The position numbers and the translations under genes were made by a program. The notes beneath the pieces were generated by a model. It was given only the letters and a program-made list of their open reading frames with translations. It made no database searches and was not told the origin of the DNA. 64,000 bases of DNA from Azospirillum sp. TSH58 (lineage in GTDB: Bacteria; Pseudomonadota; Alphaproteobacteria; Azospirillales; Azospirillaceae), in contig NZ_CP022364.1 of assembly GCF_003119115.1 (NCBI RefSeq), positions 892,501 through 956,500 on the forward strand. The letters run 5' to 3'. Every line of letters starts with the position of its first letter. The first letter of the stretch is position 1. This document shows positions 29,815-38,769 of the stretch, piece by piece.

Positions 29815-30789
29815 ATGACCACAGACAGCCATGCCGCTTCCGGCCCCGTCACCCTGGTCGCCGACATCGGCGCCACCAACGCCCGCTTCGGCCTGATCGA
29901 CGGCACGGGCATCCACGGTTCGCGCGTGCTGCGCTGCGCCGACTTCCCGTCGCTGGAGGCGGCGGCGCTCGCCTATCTGGGCGGCGTGGCGCATGACGCC
30001 CGGCCCAGCCGCGGCGCCTTCGCCATCGCCGGGCCGGTGACCGGCGACGAGGTGCTGATGACCAACCGCGGCTGGTCCTTCTCCACGGCCAAGGTGCGCG
30101 GCACTCTGGGGCTGGAGCGGCTGGCCGTCATCAACGACTTCACCGCCGTCGCCCTGTCGGTGCCCCGCCTCACGGCCGCCGACGTGCGTCAGGTGGGCGA
30201 GGGAGCGCCGGTGCCGGGCCGCGTCGTCGGGGTGATCGGGCCGGGCAGCGGGCTGGGCGTCTCGGGGCTGGTGCCCGGCCCGGAGGGCTGGACCGCGCTC
30301 GCCGCGGAGGGCGGACACGTCACCATGGCCCCGGTCAGCGACCGCGAGAGCGCCGTGCTGGCCCAACTCCGCAAGAGCTTCGACCATGTCTCGGCGGAGC
30401 GGGTGCTGTCCGGGCCGGGGCTGGTCAACCTCTATCAGGCGCTGTGCGTCCTCGACCATCAGGAGCCGGAGACCTTCACCCCGGCCCAGGTGTCGGACGC
30501 GGCGACCGCCAACACCAACCCGCATTGCGTGGAGGCGGTGGAGATGTTCTGCGCCATGCTCGGCACCGTGGCCGGCAACCTCGCCCTGACGCTGGGCGCC
30601 CGCGGCGGCATCTACATCGCGGGCGGCATCGTGCCGAAGCTGGGCACCCTGTTCACCTATTCCCGCTTCCGCAAGCGCTTCATGGAGAAGGGCCGGATGC
30701 ACGACTTCCTGGCCCCCATCCCGACCTACGTCATCACCCACGAGCTTCCCGCCTTCCTCGGTCTGGCGGAAGCCGCGGAGCGGGCGTAA
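29815..30789 (+). CDS. glk: Glucokinase
   Basis: ATP-dependent glucose kinase of the bacterial Glk family (324 residues, the usual length), producing glucose-6-phosphate. The phosphate-1 loop VADIGATNARFGL is at residues 15-27, followed by AIAGPVTGDEV, TNRGWSFS, the catalytic-region LAVINDFTAVALSVP, GPGSGLGVSG and AAEGGHVTMAP, and IAGGIVPKLG near the end. It starts 10 bases after otsA, so the product may feed trehalose synthesis as well as glycolysis. It ends 7 bases from the convergent uracil-DNA glycosylase gene. Confidence 0.95.
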   Translation: MTTDSHAASGPVTLVADIGATNARFGLIDGTGIHGSRVLRCADFPSLEAAALAYLGGVAHDARPSRGAFAIAGPVTGDEVLMTNRGWSFSTAKVRGTLGLERLAVINDFTAVALSVPRLTAADVRQVGEGAPVPGRVVGVIGPGSGLGVSGLVPGPEGWTALAAEGGHVTMAPVSDRESAVLAQLRKSFDHVSAERVLSGPGLVNLYQALCVLDHQEPETFTPAQVSDAATANTNPHCVEAVEMFCAMLGTVAGNLALTLGARGGIYIAGGIVPKLGTLFTYSRFRKRFMEKGRMHDFLAPIPTYVITHELPAFLGLAEAAERA

Positions 30790-30796
30790 GCGACGG

Positions 30797-31402
30797 TCAG
30801 ACCGTCAGCCGCGAGGCGGCCAGCGTGATGTCGGCGAGGAAAGTCGGCTGCTCGGCGAGCTGGCCGCGCAGGATGTAGCTGGGGTGGAAGGTCGCCACCA
30901 CCTCCGCCCCCGGCACGAGGCGGCAGGGCTGGACGGTGCCGCGCAGCTGCATGATCCCGTTCAGCCCGGTCAGCGCCCACAGCGGCGTGCGGCCCAGCGC
31001 GACGATGACGCGGGGGGCGAAGCCCTCCAGCGTCCGCTGCAGATGCTCGATCTCGCCGGAGAATTCCGCCAGGACCCAGTCGGAGGTTCCGAACGGCCCC
31101 CACCGCTCGTCCAGCGCCCGCCCCTCCTTCTTCGCGCGGGTGCGTGAGGCGAAGAAATGGCCGACCTTGTTGCCCGGCGGCTGGTAACGGAAGACGTTGG
31201 CGACGAGGCATTCCGCCCGCTCCACCCCCGCCGCCTTCAGCGTCTCGTCGAGCAGTTGGCCGCTGCGCCCGACGAAGGGCACGCCCCGCCGCGCCTCCTC
31301 CGCCCCCGGCGCCTCCCCCACGATGGCGAGGCGCGGCCCGGCGGCGGTCTTCGTGGGCTGCTGATAGTCGGCGAAAGGCAGGTCCGTCATGCGCGCGTCC
31401 AT
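30797..31402 (-). CDS. Uracil-DNA glycosylase superfamily protein
   Basis: A 201-residue member of the uracil-DNA glycosylase superfamily, expected to remove uracil from DNA. The water-activating motif GEAPGAEE is near residue 29 with the following GVPFVGRSGQLLD; VFRYQPPGN follows; the C-terminal motif HPSYILRG is near residue 173. It resembles family 4 but I count only two cysteines (in ECLVANVF and QPCRLV), so the four-cysteine [4Fe-4S] site of typical family 4 enzymes is not complete. A second ATG four codons in is possible; neither start has a clear ribosome site. Confidence 0.85.
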   Translation of the reverse strand: MDARMTDLPFADYQQPTKTAAGPRLAIVGEAPGAEEARRGVPFVGRSGQLLDETLKAAGVERAECLVANVFRYQPPGNKVGHFFASRTRAKKEGRALDERWGPFGTSDWVLAEFSGEIEHLQRTLEGFAPRVIVALGRTPLWALTGLNGIMQLRGTVQPCRLVPGAEVVATFHPSYILRGQLAEQPTFLADITLAASRLTV

Positions 31403-31506
31403 TACTGGTCGTGAGGCTTGCCGCCGGGAGGCTTGTCCTTGGGAGGCTTCGGCCCCAGCATTGTTCGAAACGAGAAGTCCGAACCAACAACACCGGAGGG
31501 CATGAG

Positions 31507-31908
31507 ATGGCGACTCAACAGGAGCTGGCGGGAAAGAGCTGCGAACCCTGCCGCGGCGGCATTCCCCCGATGGACCGCGCCATGGCGGAAAATTATCTGG
31601 TCCAGGTGCCCGGCTGGTCGATCAAGCCGGACCCCGACCGGCTGGAGCGCGACTACCGCTTTTCCAACTTCCGCGAGGCGCAGCATTTCGCGATGCGCGT
31701 CGGCGACCTGTGCGAGGCGGAAGGCCACCACGCCGAGATCCTCTACGGCTGGGGCCACTGCACGGTCACCTTCTGGACGCACAAGATCAAGGGCCTGCAC
31801 GAGAACGACTTCATCATGGCCGCCAAGGTCGAGGGGCTGATGGACGAACCCTACGCCCCGGTGTCGGAGTCGATGGGCGACGTCTCCCCCACCGCGCGGC
31901 ACGGGTGA
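31507..31908 (+). CDS. phhB: Pterin-4a-carbinolamine dehydratase family protein
   Basis: A 133-residue PCD/DCoH-like protein that dehydrates 4a-hydroxytetrahydrobiopterin during pterin cofactor recycling. The core is recognisable: YRFSNFREAQHFAMRVGDLCEAEGHH, with the active-site EGHHAEI, followed by the sheet residues ILYGWGHCTVTFWTHKIKGLHENDF. The N-terminal 30 residues, with CEPC, are an extension common in proteobacterial members. No phenylalanine hydroxylase gene is nearby, so the role may be general or with molybdopterin-related pterins. A GC-rich repeat follows. Confidence 0.9.
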   Translation: MATQQELAGKSCEPCRGGIPPMDRAMAENYLVQVPGWSIKPDPDRLERDYRFSNFREAQHFAMRVGDLCEAEGHHAEILYGWGHCTVTFWTHKIKGLHENDFIMAAKVEGLMDEPYAPVSESMGDVSPTARHG

Positions 31909-31934
31909 TTTCTTCCCTTTTTCCTCAACTTTTT

Positions 31935-32056
31935 CCCCTCTCCCTTCCGGGGAGAGGGTTAGGGTGGGGGGTTGCGCCTTTGCCGGACGTCCCGCAAAGC
32001 GCATCCCCCTCACCCGGCCCTCCGGGCCACCCTCTCCCCCGGAGGGGAGAGGGAAA
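31935..32056. repeat. GC-rich palindromic intergenic repeat, copy 2
   Basis: A structured element between phhB and the glycosyltransferase gene. It has an outer pair (cccctctccc...gggagaggg near 31935-31958 and ctctccccc...ggggagaggg near 32031-32053), agggtggggg at 31961-31970 opposed to ccccctcaccc at 32005-32015, and a small stem gccctccgggc. It is built of the same tracts as the copies at 2448 and 63205. Confidence 0.65.
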
Positions 32057-32075
32057 CCAACCCGAAGGACACGCC

Positions 32076-33260
32076 ATGCCCAACGCCCAGCCCGCCGTCA
32101 TCCAATGGGGCCTGTCCAGCTACAGCGGCTGGGGCGTCAACGGGCTGCAGCTGGCGCTGAGCTGGACGCGCAGCGGTCGGCTGGTGCCGGTCTGCTCGCT
32201 GCCGCTTCGGCTTGAGGACATCGCGCTGTCCCCGCTGGAATGGCGGCGCATGGCCGGCTTCGTCCGCGAGTCCGAGGCGCTCTGCCGGCAGATCGCGCCC
32301 CATGCGGGGCAGGAGGTCGGAGTGTCGGTGCCGGTGCTGCGCGGGCTCGGCAACAACCTCGTCGGCAGCCGGTCGGTGGAGGGCGTGACCCTGAAAGGCC
32401 AGCCCACCGTCGGCGTCTGCTATCTGGAAGACACCGTCATCGACGCGGAGGGCCGGGCGCGGGCGGAGCAATGCGCGGCCATCGTCGCCGGGTCCAGCTT
32501 CGTCGAACAGGTGCTGAGCGGCGCCGGCATCGGGCGGGTGCGGACGGTCCTGCAGGGCGTCGATCCCACCCATTTCCACCCGGCGCCCAAGGTCGGCTGG
32601 TTCAAGGACCGCTTCGTCGTCTTCTCCGGCGGCAAGCCGGAGTTCCGCAAGGGGCAGGACCTTGCCCTGCTCGGCTTCCGCGCCTTCGCCGAGCGTCATC
32701 CGGAGGCGCTGCTGCTGACCGCCTGGCACAACCCCTGGCCGGAGAGCGCCCGCTCGCTGGAGGCCAACCCCGCCGTGGCGCCCGTATGCTTCCATGAGAA
32801 CGGCGCGTTCGACGGGGCCGGCTGGGCGATCGCCAACGGGCTGCGCGCCGATCAGGTGATGGACCTCGGCCCGGTGCCCAACGCCGACATGGCCCGCATC
32901 CTGCGCGAGGTCGATGTCGGCCTGTTCCCCAACCGCGGCGAGGGCGGGACCAACCTCGTCGCCATGGAGTGCATGGCCTGCGGCGTGCCGTCCATCCTGT
33001 CGGCCAACACCGGGCATCTCGACCTGATCGCGGGGGATCGCTGCCTCCCCTTGACCCGGCAACGCCCCATCCGGACCGACTTCGGCACGGAGGGCTGGGG
33101 CGAGAGCGACGTGGAGGAGATCGTCGCGGCGCTGGAAAGCCTGTGGGCCGACCGCGCCCGTGCCACGGCCATCGGGCGGGCGGGCGCCGCCTTCCTGGCC
33201 GGGCTGACCTGGGACCGCTACGCGGACGGTGTGGCGGAGGTCGTGGAGTCGGTGCTGTAG
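32076..33260 (+). CDS. Glycosyltransferase family 4 protein
   Basis: A 394-residue GT-B fold glycosyltransferase. The N-terminal half opens with IQWGLSSYSGWGVNGLQL; the donor domain begins near residue 160 (VGWFKDRFVVFSGGKPEFRKGQDLALLGFRAF) and holds the nucleotide-sugar motif RGEGGTNLVAMECMACGVPS, where the two glutamates are separated by eight residues rather than the common seven. No membrane segments. No capsule or lipopolysaccharide genes are alongside, so the acceptor is unknown. The ATG at 32076 follows GAAGGACACG. Confidence 0.88.
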   Translation: MPNAQPAVIQWGLSSYSGWGVNGLQLALSWTRSGRLVPVCSLPLRLEDIALSPLEWRRMAGFVRESEALCRQIAPHAGQEVGVSVPVLRGLGNNLVGSRSVEGVTLKGQPTVGVCYLEDTVIDAEGRARAEQCAAIVAGSSFVEQVLSGAGIGRVRTVLQGVDPTHFHPAPKVGWFKDRFVVFSGGKPEFRKGQDLALLGFRAFAERHPEALLLTAWHNPWPESARSLEANPAVAPVCFHENGAFDGAGWAIANGLRADQVMDLGPVPNADMARILREVDVGLFPNRGEGGTNLVAMECMACGVPSILSANTGHLDLIAGDRCLPLTRQRPIRTDFGTEGWGESDVEEIVAALESLWADRARATAIGRAGAAFLAGLTWDRYADGVAEVVESVL

Positions 33261-33263
33261 CGC

Positions 33264-34466
33264 CTACAGCGCCTTGACCGCCGCCAGGAGCCGCTCCACC
33301 TCCGCCTCGTCGTTGTAATAGTGGGGGGAGGCGCGGACGACCTCGGTCAGGCCGCGGGCGTCCATGTCGAAGGGGGTCGAGGGCGCGGAGGACACCGACA
33401 GGTTGATCCCCTGGCCGCGCAGAGCGGCCTTGATGGCGCGCGGTTCGTGGCCGTCCACCGTGAAGGTAACGATGGCGCAGCGCTCCGCCCCGAGATCGCG
33501 CACCGTCACGCCGGGAAGATCGCTCAAACGGTGCCGCAGCGTGTCGGCCAGGACGAAGGCGCGGTCGCGGATCGCCGCCAGCCCCCAGGTCAGCGCGTAA
33601 TCCACCGCTACCCCCAGCCCGAGCCGGGCGGCGGTGTTGCTCTCCCACAGCTCGAAGCGGCGGGCGTCGGGACGCATGGTGTAGCGGTCCGGCCCGGCCA
33701 GGGCGGCGCCGCTGTGGTCGAGCGTGTATGGCTCGATGCGGTCGAGCCACTCCTTGCGAACATACAGGAAGCCGGTGCCCCGCGGCGCGCGCAGGAACTT
33801 GCGCCCGGTCGCCGACAGGAAGTCGCAGCCCAGCTCCTCGACATCCACCGGCATCTGGCCCACCGTCTGGCAGGCGTCGAGCAGATAGGGGATGCCATGC
33901 CGCCGCGCCACCCGCCCGATGGCGGCGGCCGGGTTGACCAGACCGCCGTTGGTCGGGATGTGGGTGATGGCGATCAGCCGGACGGGACCCTTCCCCGGCT
34001 CGCCGATCATCGCCTCCAGCGCCGCGACGGAGGTCTGGCCGGTGTCGTCGCTGGGGATCACCTCGACCGCCACGCCGGTGCGGCGGGCGGCCTGCAGGAA
34101 GGGGATCAGGTTGGCGGCGTATTCGGCGCGCGCCGTCAGGATGCGGTCGCCGGGCCGGAAGCCCTCCCCCGGCAGGGCGGCCAGCGCGTTGAAGGCCATG
34201 CCCCAGGCCGCCGTCGCGCTTTCCGTCAGGGCCACCTCCGCGCGCGAGCAGGCGAGCAGGCGGGCCACGGAGTCGTAGACGCCCTCCAGCCGCTCGTCGG
34301 CCCGCTCCGCCGCCTCGTAGCCGCCGATGGTGGCCTCCAGCGCCAGATGCGCGGTCACGGCGTCCAGCACCGGTTGCGGCGGCAGGGCCGCCCCGGCGTT
34401 GTTGAAATGGGCGACGTGCCGGGTCCCCGGCGTCTCCGCGCGGGCGCGCGCGATGTCGATGGTCAT
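33264..34466 (-). CDS. PLP-dependent aminotransferase class V (NifS/isopenicillin epimerase-like)
   Basis: A 400-residue fold-type I PLP enzyme. It has the N-terminal HFNNAGAALPP, ITHIPTNGGLVNP, DACQTVGQMPVD with the PLP aspartate, and the PLP lysine in SATGRKFLRAPRGTGFLYV near residue 220. There is no conserved catalytic cysteine loop as in NifS, so it is more likely a lyase, epimerase or kynureninase-like enzyme than a desulfurase. Its start overlaps the cupin stop by four bases (ATGA), placing it third in an epimerase-cupin-aminotransferase operon. Substrate unknown. Confidence 0.9.
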   Translation of the reverse strand: MTIDIARARAETPGTRHVAHFNNAGAALPPQPVLDAVTAHLALEATIGGYEAAERADERLEGVYDSVARLLACSRAEVALTESATAAWGMAFNALAALPGEGFRPGDRILTARAEYAANLIPFLQAARRTGVAVEVIPSDDTGQTSVAALEAMIGEPGKGPVRLIAITHIPTNGGLVNPAAAIGRVARRHGIPYLLDACQTVGQMPVDVEELGCDFLSATGRKFLRAPRGTGFLYVRKEWLDRIEPYTLDHSGAALAGPDRYTMRPDARRFELWESNTAARLGLGVAVDYALTWGLAAIRDRAFVLADTLRHRLSDLPGVTVRDLGAERCAIVTFTVDGHEPRAIKAALRGQGINLSVSSAPSTPFDMDARGLTEVVRASPHYYNDEAEVERLLAAVKAL

Positions 34467-34846
34467 GCGTCCTCCCCCTGCCCCCTTGCTTGCGGCGGTT
34501 TCTGTTCGCCGATGTGGACGGCCAGCCAGACGGTCGGGGCGGCGGGATCGGTCCAGGCCACGCGGTGCCGCCGCCCGGCCGGGATCATCAGCCAGTCGCC
34601 GGGTCCGAGCGCGCGCTCCGCCTCGCCCTCAAGCTGCAGCCGGGCGGCGCCCTGGACGACGAGCACGAACTCGTCCCAGTCCTGATCGTACCAGAAGCCG
34701 TCGGGGGACGCCTGACCGGTGGACAGGATGCGTTCGATCCGCACCGTCCCGGACGATGCCGCCGACTCCGTCAATGTCGTGAAAAGCTCGTCCAGCAGGA
34801 CACCGGGCGGCAGGCCCGCCAGCAGGTTGCCGGCCGGGACGCTCAT
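34463..34846 (-). CDS. Small cupin-domain protein
   Basis: A 127-residue single-cupin protein. The beta-barrel motifs are visible as WDEFVLVVQGAARLQLEGE (motif 1, with an incomplete histidine set) and GPGDWLMIPAGRRHRVAWTD (motif 2, with one histidine). The weak metal ligand set suggests a sugar- or amino-acid-binding or isomerase role rather than a dioxygenase. Its start overlaps the epimerase stop and its stop overlaps the aminotransferase start, both as ATGA, so all three proteins should be made in step. Confidence 0.88.
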   Translation of the reverse strand: MSVPAGNLLAGLPPGVLLDELFTTLTESAASSGTVRIERILSTGQASPDGFWYDQDWDEFVLVVQGAARLQLEGEAERALGPGDWLMIPAGRRHRVAWTDPAAPTVWLAVHIGEQKPPQARGQGEDA

Positions 34847-35841
34847 CCCCACAGTTCGGGGGCGGGCGGGAACAGCGTGCCGCCGTCGTAATGCAGGGCC
34901 GGCGTGCGGTCCTCGGCCAGCAGCAGCGGACCGTCGAGATCGACGTAGCGCGCGCCCTGGGCCAGCAGGACGGCCGGCGCCATGGCGAGCGAGGTGGCGA
35001 CCATGCAGCCGACCATGATGTCGAAGCCGGACTCCTGCGCCGCCTGCTTCAGCAGCAGCGCCTCGGTCAGGCCGCCGGTCTTGTCCAGCTTGATGTTCAC
35101 CACCCGGTAGATGCCCTTCAGCCGGTCGAGCGAGTCCAGCCCGTGGCAGGATTCGTCGGCGCCCAGCGGCACCGGGCAGTCGATGCCGCGCAGCGCCTCG
35201 TCCTCGCCGGCGGGCAGCGGCTGCTCGATCAGCTCCACCCCGAGATCGGCCAGCACCGGGGCGAAGCGGTGGAGCATCTCCAGCGTCCAGGCCTCGTTGG
35301 CGTCGACGATCAGGCGGGTGGCCGGGGCGGCCTCGCGCACCGCGCGCACGCGGTCGAGATCGCCCTCCCCGGTCAGCTTCATCTTCAGCAGCGGATGGTC
35401 CGCCGCCCGCGCCTTGGCGGAGGCGGCCATCGCCGCCGGCTCGTCCACGCTCAGCGTGTAGCAGGTGGTCAGCTTCTTCGGCGCGTCGGGCAGGCCGGCG
35501 AGCCGCCAGGCCGGTTTGCCCGCCTGTTTGGCCTCCAGGTCCCACAGCGCGCAGTCCAGCGCGTTGCGCGCCGCCCCCGGCGGCAGGAGTGTCCGCAGCC
35601 GCTCGCGGTCCAGCCCGTCCGCCACCGCCCCGGCCAGGGACTCCAGCGTCTTGACCGTCTCGTCCAGCGATTCCCCGTAGCGGGCGTAGGGCACGCATTC
35701 CCCACGGCCCCGCTTGCAGGATTCGACCACTTCGGCGACCACGACCTCGGCCTCGGTCTTGGCGCCGCGCGATATGCGGAAGGTCCCCGCGATGGGGAAG
35801 GTATCGCGGCGGACGTAAAGACGGCGGGCGGTGGACGACAT
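34843..35841 (-). CDS. Dipeptide (L-Ala-D/L-Glu type) epimerase, enolase superfamily
   Basis: A 332-residue enolase-superfamily protein. After the capping domain (FPIAGTFRISRGAKTEAEVV) the barrel has the KxK acid/base motif in LLKMKLTGE, the metal ligands in LIVDANEAW, LIEQPLP and GADESC, and the second catalytic lysine in VNIKLDKTGG. This set is that of L-Ala-D/L-Glu epimerases, which recycle peptidoglycan peptides or handle other dipeptides. The ATG at 35841 (MSSTARR) is chosen; five more codons upstream are open. First gene of the three-gene overlapping operon. Confidence 0.92.
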   Translation of the reverse strand: MSSTARRLYVRRDTFPIAGTFRISRGAKTEAEVVVAEVVESCKRGRGECVPYARYGESLDETVKTLESLAGAVADGLDRERLRTLLPPGAARNALDCALWDLEAKQAGKPAWRLAGLPDAPKKLTTCYTLSVDEPAAMAASAKARAADHPLLKMKLTGEGDLDRVRAVREAAPATRLIVDANEAWTLEMLHRFAPVLADLGVELIEQPLPAGEDEALRGIDCPVPLGADESCHGLDSLDRLKGIYRVVNIKLDKTGGLTEALLLKQAAQESGFDIMVGCMVATSLAMAPAVLLAQGARYVDLDGPLLLAEDRTPALHYDGGTLFPPAPELWG

Positions 35842-35920
35842 GCAACTCTCCAGCAACGCGGCGGACCCGAAGTGTAAGCAAACCCGCCGCGATGACCAGA
35901 GCAGGGTGGGAATGCCAGCC

Positions 35921-37027
35921 TTACCCGTGAAGCCCGGCCCCGTTCATTCCCACGCGCCCGTTCATACCGGAGGTTGCAGGCGCCTGCTGCTGGCGCGGGT
36001 CCGGGTCCTGCACGATCACCCCGTACCAGCCCAGCCCCTTGTAGGTCTCGTAGCCCGGCGTCAGGGCGTAGCCGTAGGTGCGGCCGGCGGCGTCGGCGTA
36101 ATGGCCCATGCTCTCCCCGTTGCGGCGGAGCTGGACGGTCTCGCTGAGGATGCCGCGCCCGTCGGACGAGGCGATCACCCGGTGCCGGGCGTCGAGCAGA
36201 AGGCAGCGCGAGCGGGAGCGCTCCTCATCCTCCAGCCGGACGCCCTGGACGACGGCGGCGGCCTGCGGTTCCCAGTCGAAGAAGATGCCCAGCACGCCGA
36301 TCGGATCGCCGTCCGCCTCGCCGCCGCGCCGGATCGCGGTGGCGTAGGTGGCGACCACCCGGTCCTCCAGGCGGCCGTTGCGCGCCACGTCGCCCACCGT
36401 GAACTCGCCGCCGTTGCGCGTGGCCAGCGCCTGGCGGAACCAGCCCTCGTCCCCCACACGGGCGCCCAGGGCGCCGGGATAGCGGCCGGGCCGGCCGGTG
36501 GCAATCACCTCCCCCTTCAGGTCGGCGATCCACAGGTCGAGATAGACGGTGTAGGACTCGAGGATGACGCCCAGCCGGTGGGAGGCGTGCTGGCGGTTCA
36601 CCTCCGTCGGGTCGGCGGCGCAGTCCACCACCGCGCTGTCGGTCGCCCACCAGCGCACGTCGCAGGACCGCTCGTACAGGTTCCGGTCGATGATCTCGAT
36701 CATGTTGAGCGACAGGTCGGCCAGACGCCGCCCGTGCATCTCCTGCACCATGGCGCTGCCGGTGGTGGTCAGGTGATCGACGCGGGAGACGATCTCCGAC
36801 CGCAGTTCCTTGGTGATGGTGTTCACCTGCTTGGAGATCTCGGAGACCTCGTTCGCCACCACCGCGAAGCCCCGCCCGGCGTCGCCGGCCCGCGACGCCT
36901 CGATCAGGGCGTTCATCGCCAGCATCTTGGTGCGGCGGGTGATGTCTTCGATCAAAGACACTTTCCGGGAGGCGACGTCCAGGACGCCCCGGGAAAGCTC
37001 GAACAGTTCGTTTCCGGCCACACTCAT
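35921..37027 (-). CDS. Soluble chemoreceptor-like protein with C-terminal Cache domain
   Basis: A 368-residue protein with reversed architecture. Residues about 10-75 are a very short methyl-accepting signalling tip ([38 protein letters not shown]), then a helical linker, then a Cache-type ligand-binding region at about 110-345 (YLDLWIADLKGEVIATGRPG, GDEGWFRQALATRNGGEFTVGD, GVLGIFFDW, YKGLGWYGVIVQDP). There is no signal peptide, membrane segment or HAMP domain, so both parts should be cytoplasmic. The start at 37027 follows AGAGG. It lies on the same strand downstream of the split Aer-like pair, after a 431-base gap. Whether it joins receptor arrays is unknown. Confidence 0.85.
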   Translation of the reverse strand: MSVAGNELFELSRGVLDVASRKVSLIEDITRRTKMLAMNALIEASRAGDAGRGFAVVANEVSEISKQVNTITKELRSEIVSRVDHLTTTGSAMVQEMHGRRLADLSLNMIEIIDRNLYERSCDVRWWATDSAVVDCAADPTEVNRQHASHRLGVILESYTVYLDLWIADLKGEVIATGRPGRYPGALGARVGDEGWFRQALATRNGGEFTVGDVARNGRLEDRVVATYATAIRRGGEADGDPIGVLGIFFDWEPQAAAVVQGVRLEDEERSRSRCLLLDARHRVIASSDGRGILSETVQLRRNGESMGHYADAAGRTYGYALTPGYETYKGLGWYGVIVQDPDPRQQQAPATSGMNGRVGMNGAGLHG

Positions 37028-37458
37028 CCCGAACACCTCTGTGAGTTTGGGTGGGATATCTTTTTTAGACGTCTAACCATCAAACGCTGTGCCAAACGCC
37101 CTTTGGGGACCATCTGGACGCGCAAAGCCGCGAAACGCCTGCGTTTGCGGGCGGCGTCACGGGCTCCGGCTCAACGTCTTTGAGATGTCAGTTTCGAAAT
37201 TGTGATGAATTCGGCGTCATATTGGAGTCCGAACAATCACACGCGGCACCGGCCTTGCCGCACCGCACCCCGCACACCGCGTGCGCCGCAACAAAAGCAA
37301 CGGTTTCTCCTAAAAAATGAGGCAAAAGGTCGCATGGACCCCGCCAGCCGCTCCGACACTGCTTAGCATACAAGCAAATGCCGGGCGGCTAATCAATGCT
37401 CACCTAATGAGCAAGTGCAATTTTTCGGACAAAAAAGGCGAGATTGCACAAAAATGCG
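37028..37458. other. Non-coding region between two chemoreceptor genes
   Basis: No gene. It holds the leader of the soluble receptor and, near its right end, structures just past the stop of the membrane receptor: gtgcaat (37415-37421) pairing with attgcac (37443-37449) around an A/T-rich loop, and tgctca-cctaa-tgagca at 37397-37413. These may form a terminator for the upstream gene on the minus strand. Confidence 0.45.
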
Positions 37459-38769
37459 TCAGGCGACCTTGTGCATCTCGTCGAGGAAAAGCTGGACCTC
37501 GCGGGTCAGGCGGTCGGCCTGGACGCTCATCCGCTCCGATGCCGCGAAGACCTCATGGGCGGTGCCGCTGGTGCGCTCGGCGGCGGTGGTGACGTCCTGG
37601 ATGTCCTCGGTGACGGCGCGGGTGCCGGCGGCGGCCTGATCCATGTTGCTGACGATCGAGCGGATCGCCGAGCCCTGCTGCCCGATTCCCGCGGCGATGC
37701 CGCCGGCGATGTGGTTGATGTCCTGGATGGTGTGGCCGATGCCGACGATGGAGGCGACCGCCACGTCGGTGGAGGACTGGATGCCGGCGATCTGCCCGGC
37801 GATGTCGCCGGTGGCCTTGGCGGTCTGGTCGGCCAGCCGCTTGACCTCCTGCGCCACCACGGCGAAGCCTTTTCCGGCTTCCCCGGCGCGGGCCGCCTCG
37901 ATGGTGGCGTTCAGCGCCAGCAGGTTGGTCTGGCTGGCGATGTCGTTGATGAGGGTGACCACCTCGCCCACCGTCTTGGCGGCCCCCGACAGCTCGGCGA
38001 TCAGCGCGTTGGAGCGCTCGGCCTCGCCCGCCGCGTTGGCGGCGACCTTGGCGACCTCCTCCACCTGCCGGGCGATCTCCCGGATGGACGCCGACAGCTC
38101 CTCCGTCGCGACGGCGACACTGCCGACCGAGGAGCCGGTCTGCGACGCGGCGGCGGCGACCGAGGACGCCTTGCCGGTGGCGGTCTGGGCGTCGGTCTCC
38201 ATGGTGCGGGCCGACATCTCCAGCTGGTGGGCGGTGCCGGACACCTGCTCGCACACCGCGCGGATCTGCGTCTCGAAGCGGTCGGTCACCCCGGCGAAGC
38301 CCTTCACCTTGGCGGCGATGGCGTCGGTGGCGGTGTTGATGGTGCGCGACGCGTGCAGGAAATTGCCCTGCATGCCCTTCAGGACGATCCGCCGGAAATA
38401 CTTGTTGGCCGACACGTAGCTCATCGAGGCGGTGGCCTCGCGGATGAAGGCGTCGGTGCGGTCGATCGAGTCGTTCAGGGCGTGCATCAGCTCGCCGAGG
38501 TCGCCCTTCTCCCGCACGTTGACCACCCGCGCCTCGAAGTCGCCGCGCGACACCGCCTGGCAGACCGCCACCGCCTGCCCCACCGCGGCGCGGGCGCGGA
38601 CCATGCACAGCATGACGCCGACCAGCGCGGCCAGGGCCGCGGCCCCGATCCCGATGCGCAGCGGCGCGCCGCCGACGTCCAGCGAATCGGTCACCAGCAG
38701 CACTGCGACGAGCAGCGCGGCGACCGCCCCCAGCCCGAACGCCTTAGAGAGAGAAGACGAATTCGTCAT
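37459..38769 (-). CDS. Aer-like membrane chemoreceptor, signalling half of a split Aer
   Basis: A 436-residue receptor with no periplasmic sensor. Two N-terminal hydrophobic helices (about 9-27 and 36-57) form a hairpin, as in the membrane anchor of Aer. A HAMP-like region and a linker ([21 protein letters not shown]) follow, then the methyl-accepting coiled coil with tip at about 273-300 ([20 protein letters not shown]). Its first 26 bases overlap, in another frame, the end of the upstream PAS gene. The missing sensor module of Aer is exactly what that gene encodes, so the two probably act together as a redox or energy receptor. Confidence 0.9.
   Translation of the reverse strand: MTNSSSLSKAFGLGAVAALLVAVLLVTDSLDVGGAPLRIGIGAAALAALVGVMLCMVRARAAVGQAVAVCQAVSRGDFEARVVNVREKGDLGELMHALNDSIDRTDAFIREATASMSYVSANKYFRRIVLKGMQGNFLHASRTINTATDAIAAKVKGFAGVTDRFETQIRAVCEQVSGTAHQLEMSARTMETDAQTATGKASSVAAAASQTGSSVGSVAVATEELSASIREIARQVEEVAKVAANAAGEAERSNALIAELSGAAKTVGEVVTLINDIASQTNLLALNATIEAARAGEAGKGFAVVAQEVKRLADQTAKATGDIAGQIAGIQSSTDVAVASIVGIGHTIQDINHIAGGIAAGIGQQGSAIRSIVSNMDQAAAGTRAVTEDIQDVTTAAERTSGTAHEVFAASERMSVQADRLTREVQLFLDEMHKVA

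Noticed and set aside
38744..38769. Sequencing frameshift splitting one Aer gene
   Set aside because: Not fully excluded, but both proteins have natural ends and starts across the 26-base overlap, so a true split gene is the better reading.
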